Assembly (NCBI RefSeq): GCF_004365175.1
Contig: NZ_SOCE01000002.1
Location: 310,001 to 374,000 of the forward strand
Length of the DNA stretch: 64,000 bases
Direction: 5' to 3'
Source of the DNA: Kribbella voronezhensis
GTDB lineage: Bacteria; Actinomycetota; Actinomycetes; Propionibacteriales; Kribbellaceae
Position numbers and translations under genes: made by a program. Every line of letters begins with the position of its first letter. Position 1 is the stretch's first letter. The notes under the pieces were generated by a model. That model was not told the DNA's origin. It did not search any database and worked only from the letters and a program-made list of their open reading frames with translations. Below, in pieces: positions 34,315 through 41,837 of this stretch.

Positions 34315-35597
34315 CGGCGGGCGGCTCTCAGTGGAGTCGAGGCGACAGCGGTGCTGCAGCGACGGAAGGTGAGGAAGGCGCGGTCGTCGGCACGCCAGTC
34401 CTCGGTGGCGAGGAGATCCGCGGCCAGCGCGTACCGCAGTACGGCACGGCTGCCTACCCTTGCCCAGGGCAACGGATGCGAGCGGCGGCTCGCGCTGCGC
34501 AGCACGATGGGTGCGGTGTCGTCCAGGTCGTCGTCGGGATCGACCTCGACGAGTACCAGTCCGTCCGGCCGGACCAGTTCGGCACAGCGACGGAGCAGCG
34601 CCTCCGGCGCGCCGCCGATGCCGATGTTGCCGTCCATCAGCAGCACGGTGCCCCACCGGCCTTCACCGGGTAGCGGTTCCTGCACGGGTCGCCGCAGGGC
34701 CGGTGCACCTCGTTCGTTCGTCAGCATGACCGCCTGGGCGGAGATGTCGACGCCGAGCGCCGGGACACCCCGCTCTGCCAGGGCGGTGACGATCCGGCCG
34801 GGACCGCAGCCGATGTCCAGTACCGGTCCCTCGCAGCGGCTCAGGGCCAAGCGGTCCACCGCATCGGCGGGCGCCTGCCAGCGGTCCACCGCTGACAGCG
34901 ACGCGACTGTGCGTCCGTCGCTGCCGGTGGCAACGACCGGTGCGCCCTCCAGCGCCTTGTCGAAAAGCAACGAGGGGTGCGCCGTGTGCTGCAGTCGCCG
35001 GTGCAAGCGGGACGTCCGCAGCTCGGGGTAAGCCATCGCCAGTGCGGCGGCGTCGGCAGGCGTATCCATGTCCCGCAGTGTCGGCAGCAGCAGGACGCTG
35101 TAACCCAGTGACTGCAGTCGGGCCAGCTGATCGGCGCCGGTGTGGTCGGTGGACATCGGTACGCCGAGCAGCGCACGGGAGTCAGGGCGGTGAAGCCCGA
35201 GGCACCAGTAGCCGCCGTCCTCGGTCAAGCCGAGCACCGCGTCGTACTCGGTCCAGTCGGCGCGTAGCAACGCCGGTGTCACCTGCGGGGTGTCCATGCC
35301 GATCAGCAGCATCGGCGTACCGGCGTACGCGTCCTCGAAGGCGGCAGCGAGTCGTTCGTCGAGGCCGTCACCGCGCTGCGGTACTACGGTGAACCCGGGC
35401 GGCGTCGTCGCGGAGGCCCCGTCCAGCGCGAGTACCTTCCGGCGTACGCCGGTGGCGCGTACCGCGGCCAGCGTGTCGGCCAGGGAGGCCCTGGCGAGCG
35501 CGGCCGCCTCCGCGGGAGTGAATTCGGTCTGCAAGCGCGTCTTGACCCGCCCTGGCACCGGTTCCTTCGCGATGACGATCAGTGTCCCGGCCGTCAT
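34311..35597 (-). CDS. DUF2064 (TIGR04282-type) glycosyltransferase fused to SAM methyltransferase
   Basis: A 428-residue fusion. Residues 1-210 match the DUF2064 nucleotidyl/glycosyltransferase fold: IAKEPVPGRVKTRL at the start and LLIGMDTPQV with the metal-binding acidic centre. Residues 225-428 are a class I methyltransferase with motif I VLDIGCGPGRIV. The two functions are often separate genes in related loci, so one polypeptide suggests sequential action on a sugar. ATG 35597 overlaps the GT2 stop by four bases. The exact substrate is unknown; the arsenosugar label attached to this family should not be assumed. Confidence 0.85.
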   Translation of the reverse strand: MTAGTLIVIAKEPVPGRVKTRLQTEFTPAEAAALARASLADTLAAVRATGVRRKVLALDGASATTPPGFTVVPQRGDGLDERLAAAFEDAYAGTPMLLIGMDTPQVTPALLRADWTEYDAVLGLTEDGGYWCLGLHRPDSRALLGVPMSTDHTGADQLARLQSLGYSVLLLPTLRDMDTPADAAALAMAYPELRTSRLHRRLQHTAHPSLLFDKALEGAPVVATGSDGRTVASLSAVDRWQAPADAVDRLALSRCEGPVLDIGCGPGRIVTALAERGVPALGVDISAQAVMLTNERGAPALRRPVQEPLPGEGRWGTVLLMDGNIGIGGAPEALLRRCAELVRPDGLVLVEVDPDDDLDDTAPIVLRSASRRSHPLPWARVGSRAVLRYALAADLLATEDWRADDRAFLTFRRCSTAVASTPLRAARR

Positions 35598-36253
35598 CGA
35601 CCGAGCACCTTGGTCATGTCCACGACCGCGCGGGCGGCACCCAGCGGCGTACCGGTCACCTTGGAGCGGCCCGAGCGGGGCAGGTAGTCGACGTCCACCT
35701 CGGCGATCCGCCAGCCCGCGTCGGCTGCACGGACCACTGTCTCCAACGGGTAGCCCGATCGGCGGTCCACCAGCGCCAGACCGAGCAGTGCCTCGCGCCG
35801 GGCGGCCCGCATCGGCCCGAGATCGTGCAGCCGTACGCCGGTACGCCGCCTGATCCGGCGGGACAGCTCCGCGTTGGCGAGACGCAGGTGCCACGGCCAG
35901 GCGTCGCGCGAGACCGGTCGGCGACGACCGAGCATCAGGTCGATCCGCTTGGCCAGTACAGGTGCGGTGACGCGCACGAGCTGGTGGGGATCGAGCGACG
36001 CGTCCGCGTCGAGGAAGGCGACCACTGGCGCCGTCGCGGCCTGCAGGCCCGCGTGGCAGGCAGCGCCGTAGCCACGGACGTCGCAGTCGACCACCGTGGC
36101 GCCAAGCCGGGCCGCGATGTCCGGCGAGCCGTCGGTGGAACCGTTGTCGACGACAACGGCCCGTACGCCGGCCGGAAGCCTGCCGAGCACCCAGGGCAGG
36201 GCAGCGGCTTCGTTCAGGCACGGGAGGATGAGATCGACCTCTGCTGCTGGCAC
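35594..36253 (-). CDS. GT2-family glycosyltransferase
   Basis: A 219-residue GT-A enzyme. It has VDLILPCLNEAAALPWVL at the nucleotide-sugar site, VVDNGSTDGS, and the metal-binding FLDADAS (D-x-D). It lacks membrane helices, like short polyprenyl-phosphate mannose or glucose synthases, but the family is broad. It is the first gene of the operon running to the ATP-grasp gene and is divergent from a response regulator, which may control it. Confidence 0.88.
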   Translation of the reverse strand: MPAAEVDLILPCLNEAAALPWVLGRLPAGVRAVVVDNGSTDGSPDIAARLGATVVDCDVRGYGAACHAGLQAATAPVVAFLDADASLDPHQLVRVTAPVLAKRIDLMLGRRRPVSRDAWPWHLRLANAELSRRIRRRTGVRLHDLGPMRAARREALLGLALVDRRSGYPLETVVRAADAGWRIAEVDVDYLPRSGRSKVTGTPLGAARAVVDMTKVLGR

Positions 36254-36376
36254 CCTTCGACCGTAGGGAAGATCCGGCCGCGAACGAGCCGGAACGCGGC
36301 TACGGATCGCTTACGGCAGGTCATCGGCTGCTCCTGCATGGCGCTTGGCAGCGATCGGAAGATCTACTCTCGTGCC

Positions 36377-37075
36377 GTGGCTACTCGCGTACTTGTGGTG
36401 GACGACGACCCGACGGTGTCCAACGTGGTCTCGGCGTACCTGACGAAGGCCGGGTACGACGCCCGCGTCGTCGCCGACGGCGTACTGGCACTCGAGGTCT
36501 GGCAGCAGTGGAAGCCCTCGGTCGTCGTACTGGACGTGATGCTGCCCGGCCTGTCAGGGCTCGACGTGCTCCGCCGGATGCGTGCTGCCGACGACAGCGC
36601 GGCCGTGATCATGCTGTCCGCCCGCGGCGAGGAAGAGGACCGGCTGGTGGGGCTGGAGGTCGGCGCCGACGACTACGTCGTGAAGCCGTTCAGTCCGCGC
36701 GAGCTGACCCTGCGGGTGCAGGCGATGCTGCGCCGTGAGGAGCGGCTGGGTGGTGTGGACCTCACGCCGACCAAGCTGACCGCCGGACCGATCACCGTCG
36801 ACACAGCGGCTCGCAGTGCTTACCTGTCGGGTGCCGAGCTGTCTCTGACGCACCGCGAGTTCGACCTGCTCGCCTTCCTCGCCGCACACCCTGGCAAGGC
36901 CTACACGAAGGCGGAGCTGCTCCGGCGGGTCTGGGGCTGGGACTTCGGTGACTCCTCGACAGTGACCGTGCACGTCCGCCGGTTGCGGGAGAAGATCGAA
37001 GTCGATCCGTCCGACCCGCAGTTGGTGCTCACCGTCCCGCGCACGGGCTACCGGTTCGCGGGGGTGGCCGAATGA
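36377..37075 (+). CDS. OmpR-family response regulator
   Basis: A 232-residue regulator with receiver D53 (VVLDVMLPG), K103 (YVVKPF) and a C-terminal winged helix ending RTGYRFAG. The start is GTG 36377; TACTCT lies six bases upstream, so the message may be leaderless. It overlaps the kinase gene by four bases and diverges from the GT2 operon across about 120 bases. The position between two glycan-type operons suggests it controls envelope glycan synthesis, which is inference. Confidence 0.93.
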   Translation: MATRVLVVDDDPTVSNVVSAYLTKAGYDARVVADGVLALEVWQQWKPSVVVLDVMLPGLSGLDVLRRMRAADDSAAVIMLSARGEEEDRLVGLEVGADDYVVKPFSPRELTLRVQAMLRREERLGGVDLTPTKLTAGPITVDTAARSAYLSGAELSLTHREFDLLAFLAAHPGKAYTKAELLRRVWGWDFGDSSTVTVHVRRLREKIEVDPSDPQLVLTVPRTGYRFAGVAE

Positions 37076-38241
37076 ACCGCGACACGATGACGATCCTGGC
37101 GTTGACCACGCTGTGGACCCTGGTGGTCGCTGCGCTCGGCGGTGCGATCCTGTGGCAGTTCCGGCGTCGCTCCCTGCGGATCACCATGATCGTCGCCGCG
37201 CTCGCACCGATGGCGGCCGCGCTGGCCGCAGTACTGCAGAGCGTTCGGGCGATGTTCATCTCGCAGCACGACTCGCTGGTGGTGCTGTGGACATTGGCGT
37301 TCTCGGCCCTGCTGGGACTGGCCATGTCGGTGCTGCTGGGGCACTGGATCACGACGGGCTCACGCGATGTCGGGCTTCGCCTGCGACACCTGGGTACGTC
37401 GTACGAGCCTGCTGTCGTCGGCAGTAGGGGCAGCGTGCCAGCAGAGCTTGCCGCGCTTACCGATGAGCTGGAGATGACCCGGAAGCGGCTGGCGGCGTCG
37501 TCCGAGCGGGAGCGCGCTCTGGAGACCAGCCGGCGAGAACTGGTCGCCTTCATGTCCCACGACCTCCGTACGCCGCTCGCCGGGCTGCGGGCCGTCTCCG
37601 AAGGGCTGGAGGACGGGGTGATCGAGGACGTGCCCGGAGCGCTCCGGCAGATGCGGAGCACGGTCGACCGGATGACCGGGCTGGTGGACGACCTGTTCGA
37701 GCTCTCGCGGTTGTCGGCCGCGCCGCCACCGCGGCGCAGGTCCGCGGTGAGTCTGCGGGAGTTGGCCGAGGACGTGGCGGGGGAGACGTGTGAGCACGCG
37801 CGATCGGAAGGCGTCCTGCTGACCGTGGACGCGCCTGATGGGGACGACCGGCTCGCTGTGCACGGGGACGCGGACGAGTTGACCCGCGCGGTCACGAATC
37901 TGGTCGGCAACGCGATCCGGCACACCGAACGCGGCGGGACCGTGCGGTTGTCGGTCGGTCGCGAGTCCGACGGCCGGGTCCGGCTGGCCGTGACCGACGG
38001 CTGCGGCGGCATCCCCGACGACGATCTCGAGCGCGTCTTCGACATCGGCTGGCGGGGTGACGAGCAGCGTACGCCGGCGAACAGCAGCACGGCCGGCAGT
38101 ACGAGCAGCAGTGGCGGTGGTCTGGGCCTGGCGATCGCCCGCGGCGTGGTCGAGTCCCACGAGGGCACCATCGGCGTCACGAACGTTGCCGGTGGGTGCG
38201 CCTTCCAGATCGACCTACCGCCGGTCGTCGCCACCCCGTAG
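37072..38241 (+). CDS. Sensor histidine kinase
   Basis: A 389-residue membrane kinase. Hydrophobic segments lie at about 7-28, 37-57 and 70-92, with little extracellular loop, so it may sense a membrane signal. A coiled linker precedes the phosphoacceptor H163 (FMSHDLRTPL). N box (LVGNAIRHTERGG) and G boxes (DGCGGI, GGGLGLAIARG) are intact. The last bases contain one copy of an 18-base tandem duplication and overlap the convergent epimerase gene by 27 bases. Confidence 0.93.
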   Translation: MNRDTMTILALTTLWTLVVAALGGAILWQFRRRSLRITMIVAALAPMAAALAAVLQSVRAMFISQHDSLVVLWTLAFSALLGLAMSVLLGHWITTGSRDVGLRLRHLGTSYEPAVVGSRGSVPAELAALTDELEMTRKRLAASSERERALETSRRELVAFMSHDLRTPLAGLRAVSEGLEDGVIEDVPGALRQMRSTVDRMTGLVDDLFELSRLSAAPPPRRRSAVSLRELAEDVAGETCEHARSEGVLLTVDAPDGDDRLAVHGDADELTRAVTNLVGNAIRHTERGGTVRLSVGRESDGRVRLAVTDGCGGIPDDDLERVFDIGWRGDEQRTPANSSTAGSTSSSGGGLGLAIARGVVESHEGTIGVTNVAGGCAFQIDLPPVVATP

Positions 38242-39270
38242 CAGGTCGCCACCCCGTAGCAGGTCGGCGATCCCGGTTGCCAGGTCGTAGTCGGGTTTCC
38301 AGCTGAAGGCCTCGCGGAGCCGGGCTGAGGATGCCGTGATGTGCCGGACGTCGCCCAGGCGGTAGTCACCCGTGACGACCGGCGACGGACCGCCGTACGC
38401 GCTTGCGAGTTCCTCTGCGAGGTCGCCGATCGTGCGCACGGTTCCGCTGCCCACGTTGTACGCGGCGAATGGGGGGCTCTCGTCGAGCGCTCCGGCGGCG
38501 GCACCCACGGCACTGGCGATGTCGCGGACGTGGACGAAGTCGCGGCGCTGCCTGCCGTCCTCGAAGACTCGTGGTGCCTCACCGCGGTCCAGTGCGGAGC
38601 GGAAGAGCGCAGCGACCCCGGCGTACGGCGTGTTGCGCGGCATCCCCGGTCCGTACACGTTGTGGAACCGCATGGCTGCGACCCGGCCGCCTGTCTCGCG
38701 AGCCCAGGCCGCGGCCAGGTGTTCGCCGTTGAGCTTGGTGGCGGCGTAGGTGTTGCGGGGATCGGTCGGAGCCGTCTCGTCGACCAGCCCGGGGCGCAGC
38801 GGATCGCTGCAGATCGGGCAGGGTGGCTCGAAGCGGCCGCGGTCGAGGTCCTCGATCCGGCGCGGGCCGGGTGCGACGACTCCGTGCCGGTCGCACTCGT
38901 AGCGGCCTTCGCCGTAGACGACCATCGAGCTTGCGTAGACGAGCTTCTGCACTTGGTGCCGGCCCATGGCGCGGAGCAGTACGGCGGTGCCGAGGCTGTT
39001 GCTGCTGACGTAGTCGTCCATGTCGTCGAGATCGACGCCGAGTCCGACCTTCGCCGCAAGGTGGATCACCGCGTCGACGCCGCTGAGCGCATGGTCGACG
39101 GCTTCGGGGTCGCGGATGTCGCCGACGACCAGGCCTTCGAGCTGCGGCCGGTGGTGGTGCACATCGGGGCGCAGTGAGTCGAGCACGACAATGTCGTGGC
39201 CGTCAGCAACTAGTTGGTGGTGGACGTGACGGCCGATGAAGCCGGCGCCGCCGGTGAGCAGGATCCTCAC
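38215..39270 (-). CDS. NAD-dependent sugar epimerase with cysteine/histidine insertion
   Basis: A 351-residue extended short-chain dehydrogenase. It has the NAD motif TGGAGFIG (6-13), the active-site Ser near 115 (YASSMVVYG) and Y175-K179 (YAATK). Between Ser and Tyr lies an insertion of about 45 residues with C126, H129, C151 and C154 (YECDRHG, PPCPICSD), a plausible zinc site. It likely converts a nucleotide sugar for a surface glycan. GTG 39270 is preferred because it overlaps the MTA phosphorylase stop (GTGA). The C-terminus repeats LLRGGD because of an 18-base tandem duplication. Confidence 0.88.
   Translation of the reverse strand: MRILLTGGAGFIGRHVHHQLVADGHDIVVLDSLRPDVHHHRPQLEGLVVGDIRDPEAVDHALSGVDAVIHLAAKVGLGVDLDDMDDYVSSNSLGTAVLLRAMGRHQVQKLVYASSMVVYGEGRYECDRHGVVAPGPRRIEDLDRGRFEPPCPICSDPLRPGLVDETAPTDPRNTYAATKLNGEHLAAAWARETGGRVAAMRFHNVYGPGMPRNTPYAGVAALFRSALDRGEAPRVFEDGRQRRDFVHVRDIASAVGAAAGALDESPPFAAYNVGSGTVRTIGDLAEELASAYGGPSPVVTGDYRLGDVRHITASSARLREAFSWKPDYDLATGIADLLRGGDLLRGGDDRR
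38227..38262. repeat. 18-bp perfect tandem duplication at a convergent gene overlap
   Basis: The 18-mer at 38227-38244 is repeated exactly at 38245-38262. It encodes the repeated LLRGGD at the end of the epimerase and duplicates the VATP-stop end of the kinase. The second kinase stop is therefore non-coding relic sequence. Confidence 0.9.
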
Positions 39271-40076
39271 CAGAGGTCCGCCGCGGCCGTGCCGTCCAGT
39301 GAGTGTCTGCATTGGCAGTCCTCGTCGGGCTTGGGCAGTTTGCCGATCACCTCGGCCAGTAGTTCTTTGAGGCGCTCGATGCTGCGGCCGAAGACCGCGT
39401 AGACCTCTGCCTCCGTCACGCCGTCGCCTGTGGCGATCCCGGCGTCGTGATCGGTCACCACCGCGATGGAGGTGTAGCAGAGCGCCAGCTCCCGGGCGAT
39501 CGACGTTTCCGGCGCGCCGGTCATGCCCACCACGGACCAGCCCTGCGCCGCGTGCCACCGGGACTCGGCGCGGGTGGAGAACCGCGGCCCGTTGATCACC
39601 ACCATCGTCCCGCCATCCACGACAGCACCTTCGCCGGACCCTTGTTGGTTGCCAGTGGCAAGCACAACGGCGCGGCCGGTGGGGCAGTAGGGATCGGCGG
39701 GAGAGACGTGGACGACCGGGCGGCCGTCGGCGTACACGGTGTGTTCGCGGCCCCAGGTGCGGTCGACGTACTGGTCGGGGACGACGAAGGTGCCGGGGGT
39801 GAGCTCGGGTTTGAGGGAGCCGACGGCGCACGGTGCGACGACCTGGCGTACGCCGAGGTGGTGCAGCGCCCAGAGGTTGGCGCGGTAGTTCACCTGATGG
39901 GGTGGAAAGCGGTGGTCCGCGCCGTGCCGGGGGATGAACGCGACCTCGCGGCCGTTCACCTCGCCGATCACGGGAGGTTCGCTCGGCCGCCCGAACGGGG
40001 TGTCGAGCTCGACCGGCCGCGCGCCGGACAGGAACGAGTAGAAGCCGGATCCACCGATCACACCGATTTCCGCCAT
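39267..40076 (-). CDS. mtnP: S-methyl-5'-thioadenosine phosphorylase
   Basis: A 269-residue purine phosphorylase of the MtaP type. Phosphate and purine site features include GGSGFYS at the start, FIPRHGADHRFPPHQVNYRA and MVVINGPRFSTRAE with the GMTGAPET segment. It splits methylthioadenosine from polyamine or AdoMet metabolism into adenine and methylthioribose 1-phosphate. ATG 40076 gives the family start (MAEIGVIGG); TAGGGT seven bases upstream suggests a leaderless message. It overlaps the epimerase start by four bases, so the two are co-transcribed for reasons that are not obvious. Confidence 0.93.
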   Translation of the reverse strand: MAEIGVIGGSGFYSFLSGARPVELDTPFGRPSEPPVIGEVNGREVAFIPRHGADHRFPPHQVNYRANLWALHHLGVRQVVAPCAVGSLKPELTPGTFVVPDQYVDRTWGREHTVYADGRPVVHVSPADPYCPTGRAVVLATGNQQGSGEGAVVDGGTMVVINGPRFSTRAESRWHAAQGWSVVGMTGAPETSIARELALCYTSIAVVTDHDAGIATGDGVTEAEVYAVFGRSIERLKELLAEVIGKLPKPDEDCQCRHSLDGTAAADLW

Positions 40077-40319
40077 ACCGCCGACCCTAGGAGCCGCAGC
40101 CGCCTCGACTACCCGATTCGGGCCGACCGTCAGCACTCCGTAATCGCGTCCCGACGAACAGGAGGTGCGTGCGCCGACGCTCTGGCTCCAGGCTCAGCGG
40201 GGCGCCGGCGAGGTGTGCGCGCCCGGTCGCCGGCTCGATGCTCATCCCGGCGCGGCAAACCGCAGTACCGGTCCTGCCTCCTGTGCGTCGGGACGAGCGC
40301 AGTGGTGTGCAATGGGGGT

Positions 40320-40805
40320 GTGCAGGCGTCGTGGGTGTTGGCCGTGATCGGCGGCTTGCTGTTGTTGCTCGGCGCCTACATGAGCTGGACTGCCGGGCGG
40401 CTGGATCGGCTGCATCACCGCGTCGCGACGGCGCGAGCGTCGCTGGAGACCGAGCTGGCGCGAAGGTCCGCCCTGGTCGCCGAGCTGGCCAGTAGCGGCG
40501 TACTGGATCCCGCCTCGTCCCTGCTGCTGTTGGACGCGGCGCACCGAGCTCGGACGGCCGGTCCCGAGGATCGCGAGCAGTGCGAGTCAGCGTTGAGCAG
40601 GGCGATCGCGGCGACGGGTACGGACGTGGAGCCGTGGGCAGTCGAGCTGGGGGTCGCCATGCGGCGGGTGCAGATGGCGCGGCGGTTCCACAACGACATC
40701 GTGGTGTCGACCCGCGACCTGCGGACCCGGAGGCTGGTCAGCTGGTTCCGGCTGGCCGGACATGCGCCGTTGCCGTGCACGATCGAACTGGAGGACGGCA
40801 GCTGA
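40320..40805 (+). CDS. LemA-like single-pass membrane protein
   Basis: A 161-residue protein: one N-terminal membrane helix (WVLAVIGGLLLLLGAYMSW), then a helical cytoplasmic-type domain with MARRFHNDIVVSTRDLRTRR, which resembles the LemA helical bundle (ARR-Y/F-N). The function of LemA proteins is unknown; membrane scaffolding is suggested. GTG 40320 is the likeliest start; other in-frame starts exist upstream. Its stop overlaps the sigma factor ATG by one base (TGATG), so the two are translated together. The 243 bases before it hold no feature I can name. Confidence 0.75.
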   Translation: MQASWVLAVIGGLLLLLGAYMSWTAGRLDRLHHRVATARASLETELARRSALVAELASSGVLDPASSLLLLDAAHRARTAGPEDREQCESALSRAIAATGTDVEPWAVELGVAMRRVQMARRFHNDIVVSTRDLRTRRLVSWFRLAGHAPLPCTIELEDGS

Positions 40806-41800
40806 TGACCGAGGAAGCGTTCGCCGAACAGGTGGAGCGGCACCGGTACGAGTTGCGCGTGCACTGCTATCGGATGCTGGGCTCGTTCGACGACGCCGAG
40901 GACCTGGTGCAGGAGACCTTCCTGCGCGCTTGGCGGCGGCGGGCCGAGTTCGAAGGCCGGTCCAGCTTCCGCGCGTGGCTGTACCGGATCGCCACCAACG
41001 CCTGCATCGACCAGACCCGCCGACCGCAGCGGGTGCTGCCGTACCAGCTGGAACCCGCGTCCTTCCCAGCTGCGCCGCTGCCCGCGCGCGACGACCTCCC
41101 CTGGCTGCAGCCGTTCCCCGACGTACTGCTCAACCCTGCCGAGGAGCCCGACGCAGTAGTCGTACGGCGGGAGACGATCGAGCTGGCGTTCCTGGTAGCC
41201 ATCCAGCAACTCCCGGCGCGGCAGCGCGCAGTACTGATCTTCAGGGACGTGCTCGGCTGGTCGGCCAAGGAGACGGCCGAGGCAACCGAGCTGAGCGTGG
41301 CGGCCGTGAACAGTGCACTGCAACGTGCCAGGCCCGTACTACGGGAGCACCTGCCCGCTCGGCGTACGGACTGGGCGCCTGCCGCGGACCCTTCGGCCGC
41401 GGAGAAGGCGCTGTTGTCCAAGTACATGGACGCATGGGAACGGGCGGACCCGGCAGCGATCGGCGCACTGATGCACGAGGACGTGCGGCTCACCATGCCG
41501 CCGTACCCGTTCTGGTTCTCGGGACGTGCCGCCGCACACCGCGTCATGGCCGCGAACCTCGAACCCGACGGCAACAGCAACCGCGGCCACTGGCAGTTCA
41601 TCCCGATCGGCGTCAACCGCCAGCCTGCTTTGGCTGCCTACCTCCGCGCCCCCGGCGACATCGTCTACCGCCCGTTCGGCGTCGACGTCTTCCGCATCGA
41701 AGACCACCTGATAGCCGAGATGACGGCCTTCGAACTAACCGACTTCAGCCCCCTCAACCTCCCCAACCAGCTTCCAGCTGAGTACTCCGTGGGCAGTTGA
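40805..41800 (+). CDS. ECF sigma factor, SigG type with SnoaL-like C-terminal domain
   Basis: A 331-residue sigma-70 family protein. Region 2 (YRMLGSFDDAEDLVQETFLRAWR) and region 4 (LPARQRAVLIFRDVLGWSAKETAE) are intact. The last 120 residues (YMDAWERADPAAIGALMHEDV) form a SnoaL/NTF2-like domain, characteristic of SigG/TIGR02960-type factors, where the extension replaces a classical anti-sigma factor in regulation. It redirects RNA polymerase to an unknown regulon. Only the LemA-like gene is clearly linked to it. Confidence 0.92.
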   Translation: MTEEAFAEQVERHRYELRVHCYRMLGSFDDAEDLVQETFLRAWRRRAEFEGRSSFRAWLYRIATNACIDQTRRPQRVLPYQLEPASFPAAPLPARDDLPWLQPFPDVLLNPAEEPDAVVVRRETIELAFLVAIQQLPARQRAVLIFRDVLGWSAKETAEATELSVAAVNSALQRARPVLREHLPARRTDWAPAADPSAAEKALLSKYMDAWERADPAAIGALMHEDVRLTMPPYPFWFSGRAAAHRVMAANLEPDGNSNRGHWQFIPIGVNRQPALAAYLRAPGDIVYRPFGVDVFRIEDHLIAEMTAFELTDFSPLNLPNQLPAEYSVGS

Positions 41801-41809
41801 ACGTGGTCG

Positions 41810-41837
41810 AGCCGGCGGTCGCGTAGTACCGGCGGCT
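41810..41837. terminator. Probable bidirectional terminator
   Basis: AGCCGGCGGT (41810-41819) pairs with ACCGGCGGCT (41828-41837) with one mismatch, between the convergent sigma factor and polymerase stops; it touches the polymerase stop codon. Confidence 0.45.

Noticed and set aside
40077..40319. Divergent gap between mtnP and the LemA-like gene
   Set aside because: Searched for tRNA, riboswitch-like pairing and small genes; nothing beyond the mtnP -10 box stood out.
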